Source: Myxococcales bacterium (GTDB lineage: Bacteria > Myxococcota_A > UBA9042). From it: DNA of 64,000 nt. The stretch lies in NCBI GenBank assembly GCA_947491025.1, contig CANLIC010000027.1:1-64000 (forward strand), written 5' to 3'. The position numbers were made by a program, and so were the translations under genes. The notes under the pieces were generated by a model. It was not told the origin of the DNA and ran no database searches. It saw only the letters and a program-made list of their open reading frames with translations. This document shows positions 55,349-64,000 of the stretch, in pieces. Each line of letters opens with the position of its first letter. Position 1 is the stretch's first letter.

Positions 55349-56823
55349 CCCTTGCGACCCCACCGACCTCTTCCCCTGCTGGCGCCGACGCTGCGAGCGA
55401 TCGCTTGCGCCACGCCTACATCGAGACCATCGGCTGCCAGATGAACGTCTACGACTCAGAGCGCATGCTCGAGTCGCTGAGCCGCGCCGGCTACCGCCGC
55501 ACCGACCGCCCCGACGACGCTGACCTCATCGTCATCAACAGCTGCTCGGTCCGTGAGCGTGCTGAGCACAAGATGATCTCGATGATCGGCGGCTACCGCA
55601 CGCTCAAGGAGCACAACCCCGAGCTGGTGCTGGCGGTCAGCGGCTGCGTCGCCAGCCAGGAGGGCGAGAAGCTGCTGCGCCGGGCGCCCTCGCTCGACCT
55701 CGTGCTGGGCCCGGACCAGGTCACGCAAATCGGCGAATTGGTCGGCCGGGTGCGCGATGGTCGCGCCGAGGGCGCCCGCGTTCGGCCCGTCGAGGTCGAT
55801 TTCGTCGACCGCCACACCTACACATTCGCCACCCCTGAGGCGCCGCAGGACGGCCGCGTCACCTCCTTCATCACCGTGATGAAGGGCTGCAACAAGTTCT
55901 GCTCGTTCTGCATTGTGCCGATGACGCGCGGCCGCGAGGTCAGCAAGCCCTCGGCGGACATCGTTACGGAGGTCGAGGCCCTGGTGCGCGCCGGGGTGCG
56001 CGAGGTGACGCTGCTCGGGCAGAACGTCAACAGCTACGGCAAAGACCGCATGGCGCGCGATGGCAGCGGCGAGCTCGACTTTGCCGGCCTCATCGCCGCC
56101 GTGGCCGGGGTCGACGGCCTTGAGCGCATCCGCTTCACCACCAGCCACCCGATGGACTGCAGCGATCGGCTGATCGCGGCGTTTGCCGAGCAGCCCAAGC
56201 TGATGCCTTACTTTCACTTGCCGATTCAGTCCGGCTCCGAGCGCGTGCTGCGCATGATGCGTCGGCGGACGGTGGTCGCCGAGTACGAGGCGCGCATTGC
56301 GTCGCTGCGCAGCTTGCGCCCAGACCTGGCGATGAGCACGGACATCATCGTCGGCTTCCCCGGCGAGACCGAGGACGACTTCGCAGAGACCATGGGCCTC
56401 ATCGAGCGCGTCGGCTTCGCTAGCATCTTCAGCTTTGCCTACTCGCCGCGCCCCGGCACCGCCGCAGCCCGCATCGACGACGACGTGCCCAAGGCGGTCA
56501 AGAAGCGTCGCCTGACGGAGCTGCAGGCGCTGCAGGCCGAGATCACCGCCCGCTGGATGGCTGGTTTCGAGGGCCAAGAGGTCGAGGTCCTGTTCGAGGG
56601 GCCCTCGACGGCGCACGCCGCAGGTGAAGAGTCGGCAGCTCGGATGGCCCGCATCGGCATGCTGCCGCAGCTGATGGGGCGGACGCCGCAGAACACCAAG
56701 GTCAACGTCGAGACCGACGACTACTTCGCCCTGCGCGATTGGCCCGGGCGCCTCGGCCGCGTACGCATCGACCACGTCGGCCGCAACTCGCTGACCGGCA
56801 CCCTGCTTCACCTGCTGCCGTGA
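55345..56823 (+). CDS. miaB: tRNA-2-methylthio-N6-dimethylallyladenosine synthase
   Basis: 492 aa. Radical SAM methylthiotransferase that modifies A37 of tRNAs. The N-terminal UPF0004 domain has the accessory-cluster cysteines (ETIGCQMNVYDSE, VINSCSVRERAE, AVSGCVASQ). The radical SAM cluster is C182-NKF-C186-SF-C189. The C-terminal TRAM region is present (VEVLFEGPS, GRVRIDHVGRNSLTG). It begins with a GTG overlapping the previous stop and ends overlapping the GTG of the VanZ-like gene. Confidence 0.96.
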   Translation: MTLATPPTSSPAGADAASDRLRHAYIETIGCQMNVYDSERMLESLSRAGYRRTDRPDDADLIVINSCSVRERAEHKMISMIGGYRTLKEHNPELVLAVSGCVASQEGEKLLRRAPSLDLVLGPDQVTQIGELVGRVRDGRAEGARVRPVEVDFVDRHTYTFATPEAPQDGRVTSFITVMKGCNKFCSFCIVPMTRGREVSKPSADIVTEVEALVRAGVREVTLLGQNVNSYGKDRMARDGSGELDFAGLIAAVAGVDGLERIRFTTSHPMDCSDRLIAAFAEQPKLMPYFHLPIQSGSERVLRMMRRRTVVAEYEARIASLRSLRPDLAMSTDIIVGFPGETEDDFAETMGLIERVGFASIFSFAYSPRPGTAAARIDDDVPKAVKKRRLTELQALQAEITARWMAGFEGQEVEVLFEGPSTAHAAGEESAARMARIGMLPQLMGRTPQNTKVNVETDDYFALRDWPGRLGRVRIDHVGRNSLTGTLLHLLP

Positions 56824-57302
56824 GCGCGGCGCTGTCCCGCTTCCGCTTCGCCCCCGCCGCGGTGTGGGCCGGCGCCATCTTCTTCGCCTCCAGCTTCGAC
56901 TGGCGCCGCGTCGTGCTGCCCAAGGGCGAAGGCGGCCTCGGCCTCGGCCGCCTGCTCCTCGGCGCCGTCACCTGGGCGCTGCGACAGCTGCCCGCCGCCA
57001 TTCCGCCTGACAAGGCGATTCATGCCCTCGTCTTTGGCCTGCTCGCGCTCTGGCTCTGGCTGCCGTCGCGGGCGCGGCCGGCGGCGCGTGGCCTCATTGC
57101 GATTGGGCTCGCCACGGCCTGGGGCGTCCTCGATGAGGTGCATCAGGCCTTTGTGCCCGGACGCAGCAGCGACGCCTGGGATTTACTGGCCGATTTTGTC
57201 GGCGCTGTGGCGCTGGTCGCCGTCGCGAACCTGGCGTGGGGTTGGCACCGAAAGCGGCGCCGTCGTATGCTCGGACCGCCGTCACCTGCTGCTCCATCCT
57301 GA
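56820..57302 (+). CDS. VanZ-like membrane protein
   Basis: 160 aa, starting at a GTG inside the miaB stop (GTGA). Four hydrophobic segments (APAAVWAGAIFFAS, ALVFGLLALWLWLP, GLIAIGLATAWGVL, FVGAVALVAVANLAWG) and the family signature DEVHQAFVPGRSSDAWDLLAD are present. VanZ-like proteins occur widely with unclear roles, some in antibiotic tolerance. It ends in an Arg-rich tail. Confidence 0.85.
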   Translation: MSAALSRFRFAPAAVWAGAIFFASSFDWRRVVLPKGEGGLGLGRLLLGAVTWALRQLPAAIPPDKAIHALVFGLLALWLWLPSRARPAARGLIAIGLATAWGVLDEVHQAFVPGRSSDAWDLLADFVGAVALVAVANLAWGWHRKRRRRMLGPPSPAAPS

Positions 57303-57439
57303 CGGCGGTCCATGCGCCACAGCGCCTGAACTTGGGTCGAAGGGGAGCACTGCGCGCTTGTGCGAGCGGCGCCCCACGACTGGCGCCCATCGCCGCGCCA
57401 AGGGGCGCGGGGCGCGAGCCTGCGCGAGGAGACAGCGCC

Positions 57440-59257
57440 ATGACGATGTTGACCCAGATCGCCCTTGTGGCCGCAGTGACGCTGCTGGTGGGTTGCGGCA
57501 AGGATGAGGGCAAGGGTGGGGCGGCAGCCGCCACCGATACGGTGTCCGTGAGTGATACCGGCGCTGGCGGCGACAGCGGCGGAGAGACCCGCGCTGGCGA
57601 CGACAGTGGCGCCGACGCCAACGTCGACGCGTCTGGCGCGGACGGCGGCGCGCCATCCGCCTGCGCCGGCGCCGAGGTTCCGGGTGCCCCTGGCTGCGCG
57701 GAAGAGGCGCGCTATCTCAAGGATCTGAAAGCGATCGCGCTTCCGAGACCGCCAGGAAGCGAGCACCACGCGGTCGTGCGCAAACTCATCGAGGACCGCC
57801 TCAAGGCGCACGGCTACGACGTCTCGCATCAGGACTACGGCAAGGGCATCAACCTTTTCGGCCAGCGCACGGGCAGCAAGGCGCCAGACGAGTTGGTCAT
57901 CATCGGCGGCCATTACGACGGCACATTCGGCTGCCCCGGCGCGGACGACAACGCCACTGCGGTGGCCGGGTCGCTTGAGATCGCGCGCTTGCTGGCAGAC
58001 CACAAGCCGGAGCGAACGCTGATGTTCGTGTTCTGGGACGAGGAGGAGCGCGGGCTCATTGGCTCGCGCCGCCAGGCCATGGCGCTGGCGACAGCGGGCA
58101 AGAAGGTCGTCGCCGTCTTCGACTTGGAGATGATCGGCTACACCAACAAGACCAAGGGCAGTCAGCAGGTGCCGACTGGTTTTGACCTCGTCTTTCCCGA
58201 GGTTGGCTCCTACCTCGCGCAGTTCGGCCCGGTCGGCGACTTCATCACGCTGGTCTACGACCCGGCCAGCCAGCCGGCGGTCGACCTCTTCCGCAAGGCT
58301 GCCAAGGCCCTCGACTTGCCGGCCATCAACGTCAACCTCGAGAGCTTCCACCTGACAGCTTCGGCCTTCTCCGACCTGCGCCGCTCGGATCACGCCAGCT
58401 TCTGGAGCCTTGGCTACCCTGGCATCATGCTGTCGGACACCGCCAACTTCCGGAACACGCACTACCACTGCACCGGCGGCGAGGACACGGTCGATCGGCT
58501 CGACCACGCCTTCTCGACCAAGGTGATTCAGGCGACCGCGTTCGCGGCGCACGGTCTGCTCGCCGCCGGCTCTTCCAAGGCCCACCCCGCCGGCACGCCC
58601 ATCTGCAACGTGAAAGCAGCCGCCGGTGCCGCGGGGAGCTGCCCCAAAGGGGAGAAGTGTACCTTCGCCTCCGACGGCGCTGGCATCGTTCCGAAGTGCG
58701 TTCCGCCAGTTGGGGCCAAGGGCGCCTCTGAAATCTGCACCCGCACCGACAACAAGGCCGGTTTCGACGACTGCGCGCCGGGGCTCTTCTGCACCGCTCA
58801 CGGCCTCCCGTCAGCGACCCCCCTCGTGCGCAAATGCCGTCCGCTCTGCCTCGCCGGCAGCGACTGTGGCAAGGGCGAGGTCTGCAGCCTGTTCGGCTTG
58901 CACAAGGTCGGCAGCTGGCCGGACTGGCCCTTTGGCGGGGTCTGCCTGCCGAGCTGCGATCCCTTCACCCAAGGGGCCTGCCCGGAGGGGACACAGTGCT
59001 CGCGGGCCATGGTCGGTGCCGACGACCTCAAGTCGTTCTGGATGTGTACCGCTGTCGGCAGCGTCCAGACGGGCGAGCCCTGCGACGCCTTCTCCTTTGC
59101 GTCGTGCGCGCCGGGAAACGTCTGCGAGTTCGGCGACAAGGGAGAGAAGACGACGTGCCGCGCCATCTGCGACAGCGCCCACCTCTGCGCAGGCGGCAAG
59201 GCGTGCCTGCCCGACGTGAGCGCTGGCAGCGGCGCGCCCGGCTACTGCAGCCAGTAG
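57440..59257 (+). CDS. M28 peptidase lipoprotein with Cys-rich C-terminus
   Basis: 605 aa. The ATG at 57440 follows GAGGAG, and the lipobox Cys is Cys19 (LLVGC). A Gly/Asp/Ala stalk is followed by an M28-type zinc aminopeptidase domain: GGHYDGTF, PGADDNATAVAG, FWDEEERGLIGS, FDLEMIGY and THYHC cover the usual His/Asp/Glu metal ligands and catalytic Glu. From about residue 400 a Cys-rich domain (CPKGEKCTFAS, CAPGLFCTAHG, CRPLCLAGSDCGKGEVC) completes the protein. It is probably an outer-membrane exopeptidase for peptide degradation. Confidence 0.88.
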   Translation: MTMLTQIALVAAVTLLVGCGKDEGKGGAAAATDTVSVSDTGAGGDSGGETRAGDDSGADANVDASGADGGAPSACAGAEVPGAPGCAEEARYLKDLKAIALPRPPGSEHHAVVRKLIEDRLKAHGYDVSHQDYGKGINLFGQRTGSKAPDELVIIGGHYDGTFGCPGADDNATAVAGSLEIARLLADHKPERTLMFVFWDEEERGLIGSRRQAMALATAGKKVVAVFDLEMIGYTNKTKGSQQVPTGFDLVFPEVGSYLAQFGPVGDFITLVYDPASQPAVDLFRKAAKALDLPAINVNLESFHLTASAFSDLRRSDHASFWSLGYPGIMLSDTANFRNTHYHCTGGEDTVDRLDHAFSTKVIQATAFAAHGLLAAGSSKAHPAGTPICNVKAAAGAAGSCPKGEKCTFASDGAGIVPKCVPPVGAKGASEICTRTDNKAGFDDCAPGLFCTAHGLPSATPLVRKCRPLCLAGSDCGKGEVCSLFGLHKVGSWPDWPFGGVCLPSCDPFTQGACPEGTQCSRAMVGADDLKSFWMCTAVGSVQTGEPCDAFSFASCAPGNVCEFGDKGEKTTCRAICDSAHLCAGGKACLPDVSAGSGAPGYCSQ

Positions 59258-59315
59258 GCCTCGGCTCGAGGTTTGGCGCCGGGTCCGGCTGCGCCCACGC
59301 CGCGGTGTCGCGGCG

Positions 59316-61310
59316 CTAGGGTGCGGCGTCAGCGCAGCAGCGAAAACCGGTGGAATAGTCCGAATAGCTGAAGGAATGCGCGGTCGTGACATAGCCGCAG
59401 CCCGTGCCGTTGACCTTGGTGTCGGCGTAGAAGCCGCCGCGGAACGTCCCAGCCGGATCGGCCGTCCACTCGTGGAGGTTGCCCATCATGTCGTGCACGC
59501 CTTCGGCCGTGACGCAGCCTTGGAAGGTGCCGCTCTTGGCGACCGTCGCCGCCTGCTGGTTGATGCACGGGTGATCCAGCTCGCTCCAGATCCAGCTGGC
59601 GGACGTGCCGAAGTACTCGATGACGGGGTGGAGGTCGCGGTGGTCGTTGCAAGTGCCTGGCTTCGCGGTGTTGCCGTAGGGGTACATGAGCTGGGCGGGG
59701 CCGCGGCAGGCACGCAGCCACTCCTTGTCGGTACAGAGGCGCTTGCCGGCCGCTTCGCAGGCCTTGGCTGCTTGGGCGCCGCTGATGTTGCTCTGCGGCA
59801 CGGCGCCGGCTAGCGAGACCGCCCGCACCACGGCGCTGCCCGGAGGGTGGAACGGCGAATGTGGCACAGCGCCGCCGGTCTTGAGCTCGACCAGCGCCGC
59901 CTCGTAGCGGTCGACGCAGAAGGCCTCGACCTGGACCATTCCAGGTGGGCACTTGCCGACGCCAGCGGGCTCCGTGAGGCCGGCGTTGACGGGCTTATGG
60001 AGCGCCGGGTCGCAAGCGACAGCGCCCGCCGCGGCATCGACGCAGCGCCGCGGGCCAAAGGGGAGGCCCTGGTCGACGGCGATGCCCAGCGTCATCGGCG
60101 AGAGGTGCTTGGTGCCGACGTAGAAGTGGGTCTCTTCGGGCGTGCCGCCGATGTGCGACAGGTTGCCCGGACCCGTCTCGTGGCCGGCCGAGACGACGAC
60201 GGCGCGATCGCTGCCCGGCAGCCGTAGGATCATCTTGGTGCCCCGCGGCGGTCGCGACTCCTTGGTCCAATACATGTTGACGTACCAGCCCTCGTCGAGC
60301 ACCGGCACCAGCGTCGGCGAGCCGATGCCGGCGCCGTAGTGCGAGCCCCCTTCCAGCGGCGCCCAGGGCTGGCTGCGGTGCATGACGAGGCCGGTGACGG
60401 ACTGCGACAGCGCGTAGTGCTCCGCCAGCTCGGCCGTCGGCGTCATCGGATAGGGCGGCGGCTCCTTCTGGGTGACGAGGTGCGCCTCGAGCACGATCGG
60501 CCCCTGCGCTGGCATGGCGAGGTGCTTGCCGCCGTCGTTGACCCGCTTCATGACGCCTTTCTGCAGGCCGCAGGCCCCGACGCTGGGGGTCATCGCGCCG
60601 ACTTCGAGCGTGTAGGCGCCGGATTGCGCTTTGCCGCCGCTCACATAGGTGTCGACCGCCAGCCAGTGCGTCCCGGCCGCGAGGTCGGCGCCGACGTGCT
60701 TGTCACCTCGGGCGACGCAGGCCGTTCCGCTCGGCGCCGAGAGCAGGTGAACGTCGACGTCGACGCCTTCGCCGTCGTAGACCGCAGCCGAGACAAAGGC
60801 GGGCGCGGCCAACGTGAAGCGGTAGAGCTGCTCCGGGCCCGATTCGTCGATGGCGGCCTTGCAGGTGTAGCTGGCGATGGTGCCGGGCGGCAGCGCCGCG
60901 CTGTTGCCGCTGTGGACGTAGGGCAGGGCGCCGATGCAGAGGACACCGGCGGGGCAGGGCGCGACGGCTATGCCGTCCGGAGCGTCGGCGTCGGCGGCGG
61001 CGTCGGCGGCGCCGTCGTCGGCGTCCTCGGCATCCGTGGCGTCGTCCGCTGTGTCGGCGCGGCCGATCATGGCGTCGCTGGCGCCATCGGCGCCAGCGGC
61101 GATGTCGACCTGGAGCCTGGCGTCGGCAGCATCTGAAGGCGCCAGGCCTGCGTCGGAACCGCCGCCGTCATCGGCCTCGCCGCGTCCCACTGCATCGGGA
61201 CCCAAGCCCAAGCCCACACCGCCGAGGCCTCCGCCGCCAGCGGTGGGGTCGCCCGAGCAGGCGACAAGGGCCGCGATGGCGGTGACGAGCGGCAGGTGGG
61301 ATTGGCGCAT
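59316..61310 (-). CDS. Lipoprotein with FGE-sulfatase-type C-terminal domain
   Basis: 664 aa. GGAGGG precedes the ATG at 61310, and the lipobox Cys is Cys18 (AALVAC). After a long Asp/Ala stalk comes a beta-rich domain (YRFTLAAPAFVSAAVYDGEG), a region with a conserved central part (LVMHRSQPWAPLEGGSHYGA), then a C-terminal FGE/SUMF1-like fold (RYEAALVE, AKACEAAGKRLCTDKEWLRA, MMGNLHEWTADP, GGFYADT, YSDYSTGFRCC). The GGSxxC active-site Cys pattern of formylglycine-generating enzymes is not intact (GGFYADTKVNGTGC), so it is probably a binding, not a catalytic, domain. Confidence 0.82.
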   Translation of the reverse strand: MRQSHLPLVTAIAALVACSGDPTAGGGGLGGVGLGLGPDAVGRGEADDGGGSDAGLAPSDAADARLQVDIAAGADGASDAMIGRADTADDATDAEDADDGAADAAADADAPDGIAVAPCPAGVLCIGALPYVHSGNSAALPPGTIASYTCKAAIDESGPEQLYRFTLAAPAFVSAAVYDGEGVDVDVHLLSAPSGTACVARGDKHVGADLAAGTHWLAVDTYVSGGKAQSGAYTLEVGAMTPSVGACGLQKGVMKRVNDGGKHLAMPAQGPIVLEAHLVTQKEPPPYPMTPTAELAEHYALSQSVTGLVMHRSQPWAPLEGGSHYGAGIGSPTLVPVLDEGWYVNMYWTKESRPPRGTKMILRLPGSDRAVVVSAGHETGPGNLSHIGGTPEETHFYVGTKHLSPMTLGIAVDQGLPFGPRRCVDAAAGAVACDPALHKPVNAGLTEPAGVGKCPPGMVQVEAFCVDRYEAALVELKTGGAVPHSPFHPPGSAVVRAVSLAGAVPQSNISGAQAAKACEAAGKRLCTDKEWLRACRGPAQLMYPYGNTAKPGTCNDHRDLHPVIEYFGTSASWIWSELDHPCINQQAATVAKSGTFQGCVTAEGVHDMMGNLHEWTADPAGTFRGGFYADTKVNGTGCGYVTTAHSFSYSDYSTGFRCCADAAP

Positions 61311-61491
61311 GGCGGCGGCCCTCCAAGGCGCTGGCGCCGTTCATGGTGCCGTGGACCGGGCTCGGTGTATACGGCGCCGAACCAAGGCCTGCCGGCGGAG
61401 ACAGCGGCCCGCCATCGTGCTATCCCCCGTGGCGCGGGGCGGCCGGACCGGGATGGTGGTCTCTGCTGCCGCCGCTGACGAACGAGCGCAC

Positions 61492-62658
61492 ATGCGTCGA
61501 CCTCCCCAAGCCTGCTTCATCGCCCTGTGGATGCCGTTGGCCCTCAGCGCCGGTTGCCGCCGTGAAGCCGCTTCGGTGCCCGCACCGCCCCCACCATCGC
61601 CGCCGACTCCGGCTACGTCCGAGGCCGCGCCGCCCGCTGCGGCCGCTAACGGGGCAGCCACCGCGATTCTGGCGCTCCGACTCCAAGAGCTGCGGGTCCT
61701 TTCTCCCAAGGCCGGTCCCAGCATCGACGCCAGGGCGCTCGAGGCGGCGATTCGCGCAGGCCTCGCGGCCGACGGACCTTTCTCGTCGTCCAAGGCAGAG
61801 GCTCAGTCGGATGCGACGACGACGGAAGCAGCGTCGCCAAGCGCACCCGCCGGCCTCGAGCTCACCTGGCAAGCCGTTCCGCTCGACGACACCGGCGCGC
61901 CCGCCGAGCTGCAGGCCGCGTCGCAGCTCCTGGTGCGGGTCAGCGCCCATGCGGAGCGCCTCGGTCGCGATGGCGAGCCACTGCTGGCCGACCTGACCCT
62001 GGAGGCGCCGGGCCCGCTGCCCGAGGCCAGCAAGGGCGACGCCATGGCCGAGCTTCTGCTGCGGCGCTTGTCGGCGGCGGCGGTCTTGGCCGCGCAAGAC
62101 GTCGGCGGCCAACTGCTGGCGCGTGAGCTCGACGATGGCGCGGTCCGCAGTTGGCTGAAGGCCGCGCCGCCCTGGCAACAGATGGCCGGCGCCCGCGAGG
62201 CCGGTGAGCGCGGCCTGCGCGACGTGCGGCCGACGCTGGAGGCCCTGGCGCGACGCACGCGGCCCGACGTGGCGACGGTCGCCGCCGCGACGCTGGGCCG
62301 GATCGGCGATCGCCGCAGCGTGCCGGCGTTGCGGGCGGCGCTCCAGGCGAGCCAGGCCGAGGTCGCGGACGCCGCCCTGGTGGCCCTCGTTGATCTGGCT
62401 CGCGATCAACGGGTTGCGGCGGCGGCGGCCGTGGTGCGCGAGGCCGCTGCAGGCCACCCTTCGGTCTGGATTCGACACCGGGCGCACAGCCTGCTAGGGA
62501 GCCTGCCGGCGGCGCCGGCGGACGGCGGCGCGGGGGACGGGGAGCCGGGCGACGACGCTGCGCCGATGGCAGACCCCGAGCAGGACGAAGCGCCAGAGCC
62601 ACCGTCCGGCAAGGGCGGCGGCCGACGGCGCCCAGCGGCGGGTGAGGGGGGAGCGTGA
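61492..62658 (+). CDS. HEAT-repeat-like lipoprotein upstream of murC
   Basis: 388 aa. The start is chosen at 61492, giving a short signal peptide with lipobox Cys22 (LSAGC). A Pro/Ala stalk is followed by a mixed domain (ILALRLQELRVLSPKAGPSI, LTWQAVPLDDTG, LLVRVSAHAERLG). Then come HEAT-like helical pairs (VATVAAATLGRIGDRRSVPA, LRAALQASQAEVADAALVAL). It ends in an acidic, Gly/Pro-rich tail. Its stop overlaps the GTG of the MurC-like gene. Function unknown. Confidence 0.75.
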   Translation: MRRPPQACFIALWMPLALSAGCRREAASVPAPPPPSPPTPATSEAAPPAAAANGAATAILALRLQELRVLSPKAGPSIDARALEAAIRAGLAADGPFSSSKAEAQSDATTTEAASPSAPAGLELTWQAVPLDDTGAPAELQAASQLLVRVSAHAERLGRDGEPLLADLTLEAPGPLPEASKGDAMAELLLRRLSAAAVLAAQDVGGQLLARELDDGAVRSWLKAAPPWQQMAGAREAGERGLRDVRPTLEALARRTRPDVATVAAATLGRIGDRRSVPALRAALQASQAEVADAALVALVDLARDQRVAAAAAVVREAAAGHPSVWIRHRAHSLLGSLPAAPADGGAGDGEPGDDAAPMADPEQDEAPEPPSGKGGGRRRPAAGEGGA

Positions 62659-64000
62659 GGACGCGCGACGGAACGCGGCTGGACCAGGGCATTGTCCACC
62701 TCATCGGCATCGGCGGCATCGGCGTCTCGGCGGTCGCCAAGCTGCTGCTGGCGCGCGGCGTCCACGTGCGCGGCAGCGACGTGCGGGCGTCGCAGCTGAC
62801 CGCGATGCTGCAGGCGCTCGGCGCCGACGTCCGCATCGGGCACGACGCGTCGCACCTCGACGGCGTGGCGGTGGTGGTCGTCAGCACGGCGATTCCGGAG
62901 ACCAACCCGGAGCTGGTGGCGGCCCGCGCGCGGCAGATCCCGGTCATTCACCGCAGCCACGTGCTCGGCGCCTTGCTCGAAGAGCGCGAGGCCATCGGGA
63001 TCATCGGCACCCACGGCAAGGGGACGACCTCGGGCGACATCGCCTGGCTGCTCGAAGCCGACGGCCGAGCGCCGGGATTTGTCATCGGCGGCCTGCTTGA
63101 GAATTGGCGCGACAACGCCCGCGACGGCGCGACGACGATGGTCGCTGAGATCGACGAGTCCGACGGCAGCCTCATCAACAGCCGACCGACGGTGGCGCTG
63201 CTCAACAACCTCGAGCTCGACCACCTCAACTACTACAAGGACTGGCCTCAGTTGCAAGCGATGGTCGAGACGTTCTTCCTCGACAACCCGCGGCTCGAGG
63301 TGGCAGTCTTCAATCGCGACGACGAGGGCGCCAGCCGCATCCTGGCGTCGGTCGGCGGGCCGCTGTCGGCGCGCGGCGTGCGGGTGCTGACCTTCGGCTT
63401 CGAGGCCCCCGCGGGCTTGCCGGCGCCAGATGTGCGCGGTGTCGACCTGCAAGGCCAGCGCATGCGCGGCAACTTCCACGTCTCGGTCGCCAAGGACGCC
63501 GATCTCCTGCCCGAGGGCGTCGGCGACGACCTCCCGGGACAGCGTGTCGGGCTCGGACAGGTCGCCATCGGCCTGCCAGGCGCCTACAACGCCGGCAACA
63601 TCCTCGGCGCGCTGACGGTGGCGATGGCCTTGGGCGTGCCCTTCCACGTCATTCAGGCCGCGGCGCCCAACTACCGGGGCCTGGAGAACCGCTACACCTT
63701 GGTGGAGGCCGACGGCATCGAGATCGTCAAGGATTACATTAGCCACCCGACCGGCATCCGCCGCGTGCTGGAGGCAGCCTCGGCCCAGCGGCCGGCCGCC
63801 TTGGCGCAGATCCCGCTCGTCGATTCCGACGAAGGCGAGCCGCCGTCGAGCGAGCTGGTGGCGGTGTTCAAGCCCTACCGCTTCACGATGATCCACTACC
63901 TGCAGGACGACTACGCGCTCGCCTTTGCCGGCGCAGATCGCGTCGTCGTCACCGAGCTCTACACCGCCGGCGAGGTGCCGATCCCCGGCGTCGACACCGA
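62655..64000 (+). CDS. murC: MurC-like Mur ligase (partial, 3' end outside window)
   Basis: At least 448 aa; no stop before the window end. It starts at a GTG overlapping the previous stop, after GAGGGGGGAG. Mur-ligase signatures: HLIGIGGIGVSAVAKLLL (UDP-sugar-binding N-domain), P-loop GTHGK122GTT, VAEIDESDGSLI, NLELDHLNYY, and a C-terminal NYRGLENRYTLVE/DYISHPTGIRRVL plus AVFKPYRFTMI. MurC adds L-Ala to UDP-MurNAc. Two differences from canonical MurC are noted: GKGTT for GKTTT, and SHP for HHP. It may be a divergent MurC or a paralogue, such as an Mpl-type recycling ligase. It lies outside a dcw cluster. Confidence 0.8.
   Translation, partial: MRTRDGTRLDQGIVHLIGIGGIGVSAVAKLLLARGVHVRGSDVRASQLTAMLQALGADVRIGHDASHLDGVAVVVVSTAIPETNPELVAARARQIPVIHRSHVLGALLEEREAIGIIGTHGKGTTSGDIAWLLEADGRAPGFVIGGLLENWRDNARDGATTMVAEIDESDGSLINSRPTVALLNNLELDHLNYYKDWPQLQAMVETFFLDNPRLEVAVFNRDDEGASRILASVGGPLSARGVRVLTFGFEAPAGLPAPDVRGVDLQGQRMRGNFHVSVAKDADLLPEGVGDDLPGQRVGLGQVAIGLPGAYNAGNILGALTVAMALGVPFHVIQAAAPNYRGLENRYTLVEADGIEIVKDYISHPTGIRRVLEAASAQRPAALAQIPLVDSDEGEPPSSELVAVFKPYRFTMIHYLQDDYALAFAGADRVVVTELYTAGEVPIPGVDT

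Overview
The window looks like chromosomal DNA of a Myxococcota (formerly Deltaproteobacteria) bacterium. The sequence is strongly GC-rich. It is dense with lipoproteins built from Cys-rich repeats of the type DGNxCTxDxC, with CDGxTDE (MopE-like) motifs, lamin-tail domains, an IgGFc-binding-type domain and an RCC1-type propeller. One protein ends in a MYXO-CTERM-like sorting tail. I saw no tRNA, rRNA, CRISPR array, prophage or intact transposase gene.

Layout. 0.2-10.4 kb: surface proteins (IgGFc-type lipoprotein, RCC1 lipoprotein, tandem DsbA/thioredoxin protein, and a two-gene minus-strand unit of a lamin-tail/HhH lipoprotein and a MYXO-CTERM protein). 10.4-13.4 kb: a gene-poor stretch with two tandem copies of a 187-bp MITE-like element, then rpsA and its terminator. 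13.5-25.8 kb: a lamin-tail lipoprotein, a HEAT-repeat lipoprotein, a Tat-signal protein, mreB, an orphan E2-type acyltransferase, a CHAD protein, a TolB/amidohydrolase enzyme and a PP2C-cNMP fusion. 25.9-34.6 kb: two paralogous secreted P-domain proteins around a YceI lipoprotein, an L-domain lipoprotein and a Cys-rich lipoprotein. 34.6-37.5 kb: FAD oxidoreductase, thyA and folA. 37.5-46.7 kb: a second MITE-like element, a Cys-rich/Lcl lipoprotein, a TetR regulator with an apparently leaderless promoter under overlapping palindromes, and a Cys-rich/Gly-rich lipoprotein coupled by ATGA to a di-heme oxidoreductase. 46.8-52.4 kb: an HTH-receiver protein divergent from a small HisKA-like protein lacking an ATPase domain, then the tight ttcA-gspE/pilB-type-hslO operon and a small K-tailed protein. 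52.4-64 kb: a third copy of the 187-bp element, a lipoprotein-lipoprotein-miaB-vanZ chain, an M28 peptidase lipoprotein, an FGE-fold lipoprotein, and a HEAT lipoprotein overlapping a MurC-like ligase that runs off the window end.

Housekeeping genes (rpsA, mreB, thyA, folA, hslO, ttcA, miaB) are interleaved with a large exported proteome. The most unusual elements are the 187-bp repeat family with 10-bp target duplications, the lipoprotein/di-heme pair, the HisKA-only/HTH-receiver pair and the leaderless TetR promoter. All functional statements are from reading the sequence; no database search was run.
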